The notes below the pieces were generated by a model. It was given only the letters and a program-made list of their open reading frames with translations, was not told the origin of the DNA and did not search any database. A program made the translations under genes and the position numbers. A stretch of 64,000 nucleotides of DNA from a virus. The DNA lies in IMG/VR virus record IMGVR_UViG_3300023296_000874, positions 193,534-257,533 of that record. One strand, 5' to 3'. Below, in pieces: positions 24,034-32,614 of this stretch (position 1 is its first letter; each line of letters begins with the position of its first letter).

Positions 24034-24927
24034 TCAGCGGGTGATGCTCAGGCGGGTGAGGCCACGGGGGTTGAAAGCACCGATGCCGAGGTTCTCGAAG
24101 ACGCTGAACCCGATGGTCCGGTTCTTCGGGTCGTCAGCACTGAGCACCGTGAGCTCGGTACGCACCGGGATGCGTCCGAAGTACTCAGGCTCGCAACACA
24201 CGTACACGGTACCTGCGCTCACGAGTCGAGTCACGATGATCTGGGCTCCCCAGAGGTTCGCCTGGAGTCCGGTGCGCAGCAGTGCTGCCTGGCTCTCCAT
24301 GTCGAGTACATCTCGGCCCCACTTACGGATGTCCGTGAAGTCGCGGGCGTTGATGAACACTCGAGCAACGCGAAGGTCGTGTGCTTCGATCAGCGAGAAG
24401 GCGTCAGCCATCACGCTTGGAGTGATCGGAGCGGTGACGGTCACGTCAGCGTTCGTCTGGCCAGCCAGGTCGTCGAAGCCGGATACCGCAATGGCATCGA
24501 GCACCTGGAAGACGCGGGTGTCTTCCTCAACCTGAATGGCAACCTTCGCCAGGTCCTGGGCGCGTTCGATCAGATCGAAACGACGCTCCTTGATCTGGGT
24601 CAGGGGGATCTCGGGGTTGGTGGCGATCTCAAAGAGGGGGAAGATCACACGGCGCGGCTTGGTGATCGCGAGAATGTTCTCGCCTTCCTCACCAATGACG
24701 TACGCGGTCACGTCCGGGTCCTTGTCGTAGATCGGCAGTGCGCCGTCGGGGAGCTGCTCCACCAGGAAGGTCTTGCGGCCTACCGAGGTGTAGTCGCGCC
24801 GAGTACGGAGCGGCTGGATCATGGAAGCTGCCAGACGCTGCCTTCCGGCAGCAGTCTTGAGAAGCTCCGAGATCACCTGCTGCTTGGTAGCGTTGCTGAT
24901 CTCTGGGTTCTGGGTGTTCACAGGCAT
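24034..24927 (-). CDS. major capsid protein candidate (HK97-like)
   Basis: 297 residues from ATG 24927. Helical N-terminus, then RRDYTSVGRKTFLVEQLPDG, VIGEEGENILAITKPRRVIF, an E-loop/spine-helix like stretch and a C-terminal LGIGAFNPRGLTRLSITR. The pattern matches a group of phage HK97-fold coat proteins (P-domain with VARVFINARDF). Position downstream of portal, protease, scaffold and decoration genes is the canonical one. The unit is bounded by a hairpin and followed by a fresh late promoter. Mass spectrometry of virions would settle it. Confidence 0.8.
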   Translation of the reverse strand: MPVNTQNPEISNATKQQVISELLKTAAGRQRLAASMIQPLRTRRDYTSVGRKTFLVEQLPDGALPIYDKDPDVTAYVIGEEGENILAITKPRRVIFPLFEIATNPEIPLTQIKERRFDLIERAQDLAKVAIQVEEDTRVFQVLDAIAVSGFDDLAGQTNADVTVTAPITPSVMADAFSLIEAHDLRVARVFINARDFTDIRKWGRDVLDMESQAALLRTGLQANLWGAQIIVTRLVSAGTVYVCCEPEYFGRIPVRTELTVLSADDPKNRTIGFSVFENLGIGAFNPRGLTRLSITR

Positions 24928-24936
24928 GTCATCTCC

Positions 24937-25557
24937 TCAGATGCGAAGGTCGATCACCATGAAGGCGTCGGCCGAAGAAGGGGCCTGGAGCACAACGCCA
25001 ATGACGGTGGCTTCGAGCACGGAGAATCCACCACTTACGTTCTCGTAAGTGTCTTCTGGAATTCCGGTCAGGATGCCGTTGTCAGATGCGTAGAGCCTCA
25101 TGCCAGCGGTGTAGGTGATGGTGGCGTCGATCGCGACGGCAGTACCGTCGCTCAAAGTTCCACCGAGGGTCGAGACGTCCTCGTAGAGGTCCACCTTGTA
25201 GGTGCCTCCGCTGCAGACGTATGGTCCCTTCCCGCTGGCAATACCTGGAGTGTTCTCGTAGGCGTTGCCGACCGCGTCATTGATGAACAGTCCGAGCGGT
25301 ACGTTTGCACCTGCCTCAGTCACAGCGGCACCTGCGGATGTGTATCCGGGTCCTCCGATGTAGTTCGATCCGACGTCGGGTCGCGTGAAGGCTACAGATC
25401 CCCCGAGAACGCCGCTTGTGTTCACCTGGTTGGCCCAGGTAGTAGCGGTGTTCGCGGTATCAGCAGTAGGGCTCGAAGGGTTACTCTGAGTAAACGAATC
25501 CTCAGTAAGTACGCCCCAGGAGTTCCGGTGACCTGGGTATCTAATGTCCAGTGCCAT
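24937..25557 (-). CDS. capsid decoration/stabilisation protein candidate
   Basis: 206 residues from ATG 25557 behind CGGAGCAAT. All-beta, Gly/Thr-rich, with AGMRLYASDNGILTGIPEDT resembling the HK97-phage decoration pattern (G-L-x-T...) also seen in the 197-residue protein at 34592-35185 (ALSYSLNDAVYVSDRGYLTT). It lies between scaffold and capsid genes, the usual place for head-decoration proteins. No perfect late motif precedes it; a degenerate one may lie at 25596-25611. Confidence 0.6.
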   Translation of the reverse strand: MALDIRYPGHRNSWGVLTEDSFTQSNPSSPTADTANTATTWANQVNTSGVLGGSVAFTRPDVGSNYIGGPGYTSAGAAVTEAGANVPLGLFINDAVGNAYENTPGIASGKGPYVCSGGTYKVDLYEDVSTLGGTLSDGTAVAIDATITYTAGMRLYASDNGILTGIPEDTYENVSGGFSVLEATVIGVVLQAPSSADAFMVIDLRI

Positions 25558-25655
25558 GTTATTGCTCCGAATGGGTTGAAAGCCTTTATAGGTTTTACGA
25601 AAACACTTATGTGTCGTGCCCTGCTTGCGCGGGGCAAAGTCTGATCAGCTCAGGA

Positions 25656-26882
25656 TCAGCGGAAGTCCCCACTCACGTCGGGATCGCTCTTCCAGAGCTT
25701 GCTGAGGTCGCCAAGTCCGTTCTCGGATGCTGTCTTGGAAACGCCACCCAGCTTGGCTACGCCGCGCTTGGGTGCGGAAGCAGTCTTGCCTGCCTCAGCG
25801 GATGCGAAGATGTCGTTCAGCATGTCGCCCTCGGGGAGGGTGTCCATTGCCGGAGGAGTCAGCTCAATCTCGAGGCCGGAGTCCAGAAGCGGGGTGGCAA
25901 CCACCTCGGCGGCGAGGGCGTCGGCAGTGGCGTCGGCAGCTACGGAAGCTTCCTTGTCCTCACCCTTGTCCTCTTCCTTCTCGTCCTTGTCGTCGTCCTT
26001 GTCATCCTTGTCGTCGTCCTCGTCATCGGAGGCAACGGTCAGGGTGTCAAGTCCAGCGGTCAGGGCGGCAAGGCGGTCCTCTACGGATGCCTCCTTGCTC
26101 TCTTCCTCTTCCTTCTCGTCCTCGTCGTCGCCAGCACCCTTCTCGAGGGTCGCAAGGCGAGCCTCAAGAGCGGCAATCACGTCGCCGTGTGCAGAGGCGT
26201 CAGAGGCGCTCTTGATGGAGTCGAGCTCGGTACGGAGGGTGTTCAGGGCGGAAGCTTCCTTGCCGTCCTCTTCCTTCTCGTCCTTCTCGTCGTCGGTGGC
26301 TACAACGGCAGAAGCTTCCTTCTTGTCGTCGCCCTCGTCCTCATCCTTCTTGCCCTTCTGGTGCTTCTTGAAGGCATCGGGCACTTCACCCGCACCAACG
26401 ATGCGAGCAATGGTAGCGTCGAGGCTACCGGGTCCCATGTTCATGAAGTCGCGAGCCTGGTTCTGGATGAACCCTTCGTCGCCTTCGGGGAACATGGCGT
26501 GTGCCAGGTGGAGAGCCTTGTGGGCCAGCTTGCGGGCACCCTCAAAAGCTGCCTGCCGGTCGGCAGAAGCCTGCTTGAGCGCCTCGTCTGCTGCAGCCTT
26601 GTCATAGGAGGGCGGGATCTGCTCCCGGTCCTTCCATGTGCTGTCCAGGAAGTTGCCAAGGCCAACCTCGTTCCGTCCCTTCTCGTACTCCTGCTTCCAG
26701 GTGTCGACGGGCTGAACATCTTCTGCCCAGGAACTCGGGTTGCCATTCTCGTAGTGCGTCACAGAGGGCTCAGATCCAGGGCGTCGCTCCTGATTCATGA
26801 GGTAAGGGTCAGCCGACTTCCCAAAAGAGCCGGTCTTGGGGTTGTAGCCCCGCTCCGTGAGCCGCGTGCGTGTGTCGGCCAT
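25656..26882 (-). CDS. scaffold / prohead core protein candidate
   Basis: 408 residues from ATG 26882 with GGAGG upstream. The N-terminal ~190 residues are mixed; the rest is extremely acidic and Lys-rich with repeated blocks (KDEDEGDDKKEASAVVATDD, EEEESKEASVEDRL, DKGEDKEASVAADAT), each ending in K/D-EAS. Between blocks are coiled-coil segments (LNTLRTELDSIKSASDAS). Charge, length and place between protease and capsid genes fit a scaffold. EAS motifs may be protease sites. It has its own late promoter. Confidence 0.65.
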   Translation of the reverse strand: MADTRTRLTERGYNPKTGSFGKSADPYLMNQERRPGSEPSVTHYENGNPSSWAEDVQPVDTWKQEYEKGRNEVGLGNFLDSTWKDREQIPPSYDKAAADEALKQASADRQAAFEGARKLAHKALHLAHAMFPEGDEGFIQNQARDFMNMGPGSLDATIARIVGAGEVPDAFKKHQKGKKDEDEGDDKKEASAVVATDDEKDEKEEDGKEASALNTLRTELDSIKSASDASAHGDVIAALEARLATLEKGAGDDEDEKEEEESKEASVEDRLAALTAGLDTLTVASDDEDDDKDDKDDDKDEKEEDKGEDKEASVAADATADALAAEVVATPLLDSGLEIELTPPAMDTLPEGDMLNDIFASAEAGKTASAPKRGVAKLGGVSKTASENGLGDLSKLWKSDPDVSGDFR

Positions 26883-26925
26883 GATATTTGCCTCCGAAAG
26901 GTTGTCCAACTCGGACGATAGGGGC

Positions 26926-26940
26926 TACAAAAGGATTATG
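26926..26940 (-). promoter_or_regulatory. late-promoter motif copy (scaffold)
   Basis: Sense CATAATCCTTTTGTA, exact consensus, 44 bp upstream of the scaffold start at 26882. This would allow high scaffold and capsid expression independent of the protease. Confidence 0.9.
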
Positions 26941-26976
26941 AGAGTCTCGAGAGGAGATGGAGTGCAGCCCAGTACT

Positions 26977-27306
26977 TCATCTCTTCTTCATCCACGGGTA
27001 CTTTCTATGTACCCCTCTGCTGCGCTGTCGCTTTCTGTATCTCTTAGTCGAAGGCTTGCGCTCAATACGCTCCCGCCTACGCTTGTACTTCTTGCCCGCT
27101 GGTGTACGCGTCCATCGCCTGCGCTTTCTGCGCTCGTTCGACGGCTTGCGACGCCAGCGTGTCTTCCTCCGAATGCCACGGCGCTTGCCTGCATCGGATC
27201 GAGGTTTCTTTGCCGTCACATCGCTCGCCAACTCCATCATTTCCGTGCCCAGCTCGATGCTGTGCATGGCAAGACGGATGGCGAGGCTGGTCAGGCATAC
27301 TTTCAC
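26977..27306 (-). CDS. Arg/Lys-rich basic protein
   Basis: 109 residues from GTG 27306, which overlaps the protease stop (GTGA); no other ribosome site is seen, so coupling is likely. After ~30 residues of helix, the protein is almost pure basic sequence (RRKTRWRRKPSNERRKRRRW, KKYKRRRERIERKPSTKRYR) with regular Pro/Thr breaks. It resembles protamine-like or core proteins that neutralise DNA. An internal head protein or DNA-condensing factor is a reasonable guess; there is no family match. Confidence 0.6.
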   Translation of the reverse strand: MKVCLTSLAIRLAMHSIELGTEMMELASDVTAKKPRSDAGKRRGIRRKTRWRRKPSNERRKRRRWTRTPAGKKYKRRRERIERKPSTKRYRKRQRSRGVHRKYPWMKKR

Positions 27307-28790
27307 TCAGGGGAGCCGTAGCTGAAGAGGTTTCCCTTGTAGATGAGCTGTCGGGCTACATCCATGGGGATCTTCCGGATTCCCGCTGCCTTGCCAATGG
27401 CATTGAGGTAGTCGAGTGGTGATTCAAAAGGTCCGGTGCCGCCTACCTTCGAGATGGCCTCGTTGGCTCTACGGCTAAGGGTCTCACCGCCGCGCTCGGC
27501 GTCAATGAAGTGGCTCAGGGCCAGGATCTCACGTCCGGAGAAGCCCTTGTCGGAAAGGCTCTTCCAACCGGCAGTCTTGACACTCACCAACCCCTCGTAG
27601 AGGCGGTAGAGCATCAGGTCGCCACCGTAGCCAGCGTATCGGCTCTTGAAAGCGGAGAAGGCAAAGGTGCTGCGCACCAAGTTCTCGTTTCCGTTTTCCT
27701 TGCCGGTGTCTTGCTTGCCCTTCTCAACTCCACGCATCTCGTCACGGAGCTGGTTCCGTACCTGATCGCGGATCACCTGCTTCATGTCGTCGGTGATGTC
27801 GTCAATGGGGCTCTTGTCCGGTGTCGCGGGCGCTGCGGGCTTGTCCTCGCCGCCTTCCCCGTCTCCACCATCGCCGCCCGCATCGTCGAAGTTAAAGCCA
27901 CCCTGGCGGTGTACGAAGCTCTCAACCTTGTTGAGCGCTGCCTGTACCTCCGTGAGGTCAGAAGCGGCACGCTGCATAGCGTCTGCGTCCACAACGTTCA
28001 CGGTCTCGAACGCAGCCTTGATGGTCTCAGCACTCACATCAGCGGCTTCCAGGATGTTCCGCATGACGGCACCCTTGAAGGCTGGGTTGCCTACCCACGA
28101 GGCCTCAATGAATGTGACGCTGTCCTCATCATCCTTGTGGCCGCAGAGCTCGGCAATCTTGCGACGCTTACCCTTCTTGTCGAAGAAGTGGTTGCCCTTC
28201 ATGTACTTGATGTGCTCGCACATCTGAGTATCGTCTTCAGCTACGTTTCCACACTTCGTGCAGACGGTGTAGTCAACCGTGCAACCCATGGAGAGGGTCG
28301 TGATCTCGCCACTCTTGATGTCCCGTACCAGGTCCTTGTGCTTGCGGTCCGTGGCTACGAGGATGTCAACGTAGACGGTCTCGCCAAGGTCGCGGGCTAC
28401 TGCGTCAACAATCTTGCCCTTGCTCAGCTCGGGAATTTGAATGTGCTCAACGTAGTTCTCTGCACCACGGAAGGTTCCGTAGGTGGCGAGGAGCAGGTCA
28501 CGCTCCCAGGCATCTTCGTTGTTGTTGACGTACTTCTCAGTCTTCGCGGTGATCACGAAGGGCCAACCACGGTCGTTGACGGGAGAAGCTTCTACGTCAA
28601 CAGAGGCGATGATCGTGCAGTGCGTGAGAAGGAACTTCTCTGGGTTGTACTTGCTGGCGATCATGTCCGCGCCAGCCTGTCGGCTCATCTTGGAGCTGCC
28701 CGTCATGCCGTCCTTGCGAACAGCGGTCCAGTCATCAGCCTCGAGAGAGTGCCGAACAATCTTCGCCTTTGCGTATCGAAGCATTGACAT
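27303..28790 (-). CDS. prohead (head-maturation) protease
   Basis: 495 residues from ATG 28790 behind GGAGTAGCTA. Residues 1-~240 form the protease: His57 in LLTHCTIIASVDVEAS, GEITTLSMGCTVDYTVCTKC with the likely nucleophile Ser167, then CEHIKYMKG and SFIEASWVGNPAF-type VTFIEASWVGNPAF. This is the herpesvirus-assemblin-like fold with a zinc insertion (two CxxC pairs) as in Bacillus-type phages. The C-terminal ~250 residues are acidic linker and helix, perhaps a scaffold domain. It processes scaffold and capsid precursors in the prohead. Confidence 0.8.
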   Translation of the reverse strand: MSMLRYAKAKIVRHSLEADDWTAVRKDGMTGSSKMSRQAGADMIASKYNPEKFLLTHCTIIASVDVEASPVNDRGWPFVITAKTEKYVNNNEDAWERDLLLATYGTFRGAENYVEHIQIPELSKGKIVDAVARDLGETVYVDILVATDRKHKDLVRDIKSGEITTLSMGCTVDYTVCTKCGNVAEDDTQMCEHIKYMKGNHFFDKKGKRRKIAELCGHKDDEDSVTFIEASWVGNPAFKGAVMRNILEAADVSAETIKAAFETVNVVDADAMQRAASDLTEVQAALNKVESFVHRQGGFNFDDAGGDGGDGEGGEDKPAAPATPDKSPIDDITDDMKQVIRDQVRNQLRDEMRGVEKGKQDTGKENGNENLVRSTFAFSAFKSRYAGYGGDLMLYRLYEGLVSVKTAGWKSLSDKGFSGREILALSHFIDAERGGETLSRRANEAISKVGGTGPFESPLDYLNAIGKAAGIRKIPMDVARQLIYKGNLFSYGSPE

Positions 28791-30292
28791 TAGCTACTCC
28801 TCGGAGTGCGGAGGTGGTCAAGTACATCCACGAGGCGGTTGTACGCTTCGCGGTTGAAGAGCCCGTCAGCGGTGTTGGCGCTGAGCAGGAAGAGTGCATC
28901 CCCGAAACCGTGGGTCTCAAGGTCATGGTGGAACTGGTCTGCCAAAACAGGCGAGGCGGTTCCGTCACGTACCTCTTCATATAGAAGGTTCATGCCATCT
29001 GAACCGAGTACCTCTCGAAGCTCAATGGCTGAGGGGTTCATGCTGGCAACTACGCGCTGGAAGCCTACTGCGTAGCGGGCATGTCGGTCAGCGTCGATGT
29101 CCTTCTGTACGCCAATCAGCCGTCCAATCTCCCTATCATCCACATCGAGCAGCTCACTTACCGAAAGGTCGGCAACGTAGGAGTAGATGCCCTCAATGGC
29201 TTCATCCGTGTAGTGGAACTGGTCTGCCTCGTCCATCACAGCCTTTCGGATGCGGACGCCAAGGCTTCCCTTGTGGCGGTTGAAGACGGAGCCATGTCCA
29301 ACCAAGGAGTCGCGGAGCAGCTCGTAGAGCTCTTCGTCCGCTTCCTTCTTGAGCTGTCGCGTGGGTAGCTCATCCTCGTGAACGTGCATGTCACCCGAGT
29401 GGAGTCCCACTACGCCGGTTGCAGCGTCATTGTGGTAGATCTCGTGGTCCGGATGGTTCTTCTTCAGGTACGCAAGCACCTGGTTCTTCAGCGCGTCCCA
29501 CTTCGAGTTCTTCTGAGTCGCAGCCGCAGTCTTCAGCGCCGCAAGGAGCATGTCGTCTTCGGCACCCGGAGGCACTCCGAACCCACTCTCCTCCACGTAC
29601 CCAGGAAGCCCCTCGATGTCTGAGGGCTTGATACAGAACAGGCATTCGGGACACACGAAGAGGCGGGTGTGCTTCTTGTAGTTGGTCTTCTGGAGGTTCG
29701 CCCCACACTTGGGGCAGTCGGGCAGGCCGTCATCGAGCTCCCGCCGATTCATGCGGTACCTGCGTCCGGGGGCTGTCCAGTAGATTGCTTGGCGTACACT
29801 GTGGTCCGGGGCCTTGCACACGGAGGTGATGGCTCGGAAGCTGTCGACGCGGCTCAGGCCCTTGAAGGCACACTGCTGGGCCATTACCTGGAGCTTGGCT
29901 TGGGCGTCGAAGTAGTGAGCAGCGAGATGCTCTGCGCGGTCTACAAAAGGAGCCGCTGAGGCTCTCTTGGGCCAGGCGTAGCTGTATCCAACGGCGGTGC
30001 CGTCTTCAATGTGGCTCTGCGCAATGTCGTAGCTGCTGTAGGAGGTGTCGTACTGCGGCGGGATCGTGCGAACGTAGTTCGGGTTCGCGATCACCAGCTC
30101 ATCCGCACTCACACGCTCATTGCCCCATGGGAACTCAGCGTCAACGAATCCGATTCCGGGGTGTACGGCGGTCACCGTCCCACTCACATCGGAAGCCCCC
30201 CCGTCGAGGCTGTTCCTTCGGTAAACGACGTCGCCTCTTGCGAAGTTCTTCGCCAAGAGCCAGTAGTCAACGAATGCTTTCTTGTCAGCCAT
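28790..30292 (-). CDS. head-operon protein with zinc ribbon, 500 aa
   Basis: 500 residues from ATG 30292, which overlaps the upstream stop (ATGA). N-terminal beta region (NFARGDVVYRRNSLDGGASD), then a four-Cys zinc ribbon at ~185-220 (DCPKCGANLQKTNY ... FVCPECLFCI), then a long helical region. The ribbon is of the DNA/RNA-binding kind, but its role in the head operon is unknown. The stop overlaps the protease start (TAATG). Confidence 0.6.
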   Translation of the reverse strand: MADKKAFVDYWLLAKNFARGDVVYRRNSLDGGASDVSGTVTAVHPGIGFVDAEFPWGNERVSADELVIANPNYVRTIPPQYDTSYSSYDIAQSHIEDGTAVGYSYAWPKRASAAPFVDRAEHLAAHYFDAQAKLQVMAQQCAFKGLSRVDSFRAITSVCKAPDHSVRQAIYWTAPGRRYRMNRRELDDGLPDCPKCGANLQKTNYKKHTRLFVCPECLFCIKPSDIEGLPGYVEESGFGVPPGAEDDMLLAALKTAAATQKNSKWDALKNQVLAYLKKNHPDHEIYHNDAATGVVGLHSGDMHVHEDELPTRQLKKEADEELYELLRDSLVGHGSVFNRHKGSLGVRIRKAVMDEADQFHYTDEAIEGIYSYVADLSVSELLDVDDREIGRLIGVQKDIDADRHARYAVGFQRVVASMNPSAIELREVLGSDGMNLLYEEVRDGTASPVLADQFHHDLETHGFGDALFLLSANTADGLFNREAYNRLVDVLDHLRTPRSS

Positions 30293-31068
30293 CAGGAGGC
30301 CCCTCCGTCTGAGTCCGCATCAGTAATGGCAGCCGCGAGGCTCCACTTCAAAATGCGAAGGGTGCTGGTGGAGGAGTCTTCTACGAAGCCCTTGCCCACC
30401 TGTGCTTTCGCCTTGCTTTGAGCAAAGGCTTCTGCCCGCTGGTAGCTGTCGAAGAGGTGTCCGGTTTCCCAGTAGCGTGGGTAGATGCGGCCAAAGTTGC
30501 GGAGCACGCCGTAGTCGATCTTCACAACCCAGTTGAAGTCGTCAGCGAATACGGCACATGCCCAGAACTTGTCCTTGGCTCCACCCTTGTCGAGCTTGTA
30601 GGCTTTCGCCCACGGCTCGTGAGATCCAACGGTTGAGCTCCGAATGCGGTCCAGGCTTGCAACAGCCTTCTTGCCTTCGGCTTCCGCCTTGTCTACCAAC
30701 CCTTCGTAGTCATCGAAGGAGTACCAAGTGTCCCGGTAGCCGGAACCCTTCATATCCACCTTCATCGCGTCATAGTCCTTGGCAGGATCCATACACGCGA
30801 GAAACCACGACCACTTCTTGTGCGTTACCCGGCGTACGTCACGATTCCAGAAGTCTCTGGCTGAGCAACGGGCGGAAACCACCCGAAGCTCAATCATGTC
30901 GTAGTCATCCCGGCTCCCGAGGGAGCCTTCGGGCTCGTCATGTGTTTGGTACACAATCACCGTGAATCCATTGTCAGCATGACGCCAAAGCGTCGTACCA
31001 CCACGCCCCAACTCGTCACGAGCTGCGGTGTGGATCACTGATGATGGTTCCGGTGTTGCGTACCTCAT
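30292..31068 (-). CDS. hypothetical protein, 258 aa
   Basis: 258 residues from ATG 31068. Mixed alpha/beta, rich in Trp and Asp (KKWSWFLACMDPAKDYDAMK). No motif or signal recognised. It sits within the head operon and overlaps the next gene by 1 bp. Likely a structural or assembly protein by context only. Confidence 0.5.
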   Translation of the reverse strand: MRYATPEPSSVIHTAARDELGRGGTTLWRHADNGFTVIVYQTHDEPEGSLGSRDDYDMIELRVVSARCSARDFWNRDVRRVTHKKWSWFLACMDPAKDYDAMKVDMKGSGYRDTWYSFDDYEGLVDKAEAEGKKAVASLDRIRSSTVGSHEPWAKAYKLDKGGAKDKFWACAVFADDFNWVVKIDYGVLRNFGRIYPRYWETGHLFDSYQRAEAFAQSKAKAQVGKGFVEDSSTSTLRILKWSLAAAITDADSDGGAS

Positions 31069-31087
31069 ACTGACAGGCCCTCATCGC

Positions 31088-31609
31088 TCAGGAGCGCTTG
31101 GGAGCCTGACGGACGTACCGAGCGCCAGTGGAAGCCTTGCGGCCAACCTCAGCGTGCGGGCTGCCACCAACGTAGGGCTGCGAAGGCTGCTTCTTGAATC
31201 CGTCAGAGTACTGGCTGAGCTCCTGAATGGGGCTCTCAGTACGCTCCGTCACTACAGAACCGGAGCCCTGGGTGGGGTGTACGCCACCGCCCTGGTACTC
31301 GAAGGTCTGCATGTACGTCTCGTCGGGGTTCGTCTTCTGGCCTTCGATGTAGCCGGGGCTGTCACCGAAGTTGTCCGCCATGTACTTCTCGGGGTCCTGG
31401 GGATCACCCTGAAGCAGCTTGGCCTGCTTCTGAGCAGTAGCGATGGAGGTACGCTCGATCTCGTCGCAGATGGAGTCCACCTCAAAGGCGAAGTCCAGAG
31501 CCTGCTTCTGAGAAAGACCGAGGCCTTCGTAGTTGGCTTCGAGGGTCTTGGCGATGCTGGAAAGACGGCCAACGTAGCGTCCGGCCTCGCGTGCAGTAAG
31601 AGTTCTCAT
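31088..31609 (-). CDS. hypothetical protein, 173 aa
   Basis: Start ATG 31609 behind AAGGAGCTCAACC; the frame extends to 31723 within the previous gene. A helical N-terminal half (MRTLTAREAGRYVGRLSSIA, QKQALDFAFEVDSICDEIER) is followed by a Gly/Pro/Gln-rich tail. No known family. Head-operon context only. Confidence 0.5.
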   Translation of the reverse strand: MRTLTAREAGRYVGRLSSIAKTLEANYEGLGLSQKQALDFAFEVDSICDEIERTSIATAQKQAKLLQGDPQDPEKYMADNFGDSPGYIEGQKTNPDETYMQTFEYQGGGVHPTQGSGSVVTERTESPIQELSQYSDGFKKQPSQPYVGGSPHAEVGRKASTGARYVRQAPKRS

Positions 31610-31628
31610 GGTTGAGCTCCTTGGGGGA

Positions 31629-32549
31629 TCAAATGGTCGGGTTGCGGAAGTTGTCGAGGTAGTCGTCGTCAGGATCTCGCTGAATGACGCCACCGTCTTC
31701 AAACAGCTTGCGCCACCGTTCATCCTTAGTCACACCGGGGTCGATGTGGGAGTCGGCAGGCCTGCCGTAGTACTGTGACGGGTCAAAAAACTGGTCTTTC
31801 TTGTCGGCCCGCTTCTGCTCATTCACTTCGGACGGAACATAAACCTCATGGTGAAGGTCGTAGTCCAAGCCGCCGAGCCTGTTCAGAAGAGTCAGATAGG
31901 TAGGCGCGTCGATTTTGCCCGCGTACTTCCCACCATCAAGGCTCCAGATTGTTTCATCCAGGGCCTTCCGGAACGCCGCGTCCCGGTTATCAGCGAGGAC
32001 GCGAGCGTCCACTGAAGTCTTTGCAGTCGTCACGAGCCTGTCGTGGTCGTCTGCTGTGATCATTGAAGGGTTGAAAGGCTCCACTCGGTTCCACACCGGC
32101 CACGTTGCCGTGTTGGTCTGGCGCTCAGGTAGAGGCTCACCCTGAATGAACTTGGTGCCGCAAGGAGAGCGTGTGACGCGGGTGTACCGTGCCTGCTTGT
32201 ACCGGCTATCCAGCCGGGCAAAGGTAGCGGCAGCCAGAGTCGGCCACGAGCGGGGATCGTTGATGTCAACGTCCACACTGGCGTGAATCGCGCGTACGTC
32301 GCCAAGGTCCGGGTTTACACCTCGGAACTGCAAAGCAAGCCGGATGGCTGCTTCCTCAATGGCTACATGGCTCTTCATGCTCAAGTCCTTCTTCTCCTTC
32401 TTCCTCTGCAAGTCACTATCGTCCTCGCGGTAGCGTTCCTTCCGCTTGTCGTAGCGGGGCGGCTTCTCTTTAGGGGCAGGCTTAATCTGCCCCTTGGAGT
32501 ACTCGTCCTGCTTCTCAGCTTCGGATTTTGTCGCTACGCGATGACCCAT
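31629..32549 (-). CDS. hypothetical head-operon protein, 306 aa
   Basis: 306 residues from ATG 32549. The first ~60 residues are very highly charged (EKPPRYDKRKERYREDDSDL), then a folded domain with DVRAIHASVDVDINDPRSWP. No known motif. First gene of the late unit that runs through the protease. Possibly an internal head or head-completion protein. Confidence 0.5.
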   Translation of the reverse strand: MGHRVATKSEAEKQDEYSKGQIKPAPKEKPPRYDKRKERYREDDSDLQRKKEKKDLSMKSHVAIEEAAIRLALQFRGVNPDLGDVRAIHASVDVDINDPRSWPTLAAATFARLDSRYKQARYTRVTRSPCGTKFIQGEPLPERQTNTATWPVWNRVEPFNPSMITADDHDRLVTTAKTSVDARVLADNRDAAFRKALDETIWSLDGGKYAGKIDAPTYLTLLNRLGGLDYDLHHEVYVPSEVNEQKRADKKDQFFDPSQYYGRPADSHIDPGVTKDERWRKLFEDGGVIQRDPDDDYLDNFRNPTI

Positions 32550-32590
32550 TGATGTGTGACCCGGTAGAGGTGAGCTCGGGACCCCCCGTC

Positions 32591-32605
32591 TACAAAAGGA
32601 TTATG
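32591..32605 (-). promoter_or_regulatory. late-promoter motif copy
   Basis: Sense CATAATCCTTTTGTA, exact consensus, 42 bp upstream of the start at 32549 and 9 bp after the portal stop. Confidence 0.9.
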
Positions 32606-32614
32606 AGCCGAAGA

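Noticed and set aside
25596-25611. Possible degenerate late promoter (sense CATAAGTGTTTTCGTA) upstream of the decoration gene
   Set aside because: Needs one inserted base and three substitutions relative to the consensus; position is right but sequence support is too weak to list.
24379-25644. Long open frame (421 codons, +) opposite the capsid and decoration genes
   Set aside because: Antisense shadow of two well-supported minus genes with ribosome sites and virion-like sequence; its own protein has no recognisable features and crosses a gene boundary.
25551-26921. Long + frame (456 codons) opposite the scaffold gene
   Set aside because: Leu/Val-rich only because it is the complement of GAC/GAG/AAG-rich codons of the scaffold; no ribosome site.
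27510-28787. Long + frame (425 codons) opposite the protease
   Set aside because: Fully inside the protease gene, antisense; protease motifs are clear on the other strand.
29942-29951. TACAAAAGGA matching part of the late motif
   Set aside because: Lies inside the 500-residue coding region, lacks the TTATG half and has no start downstream.
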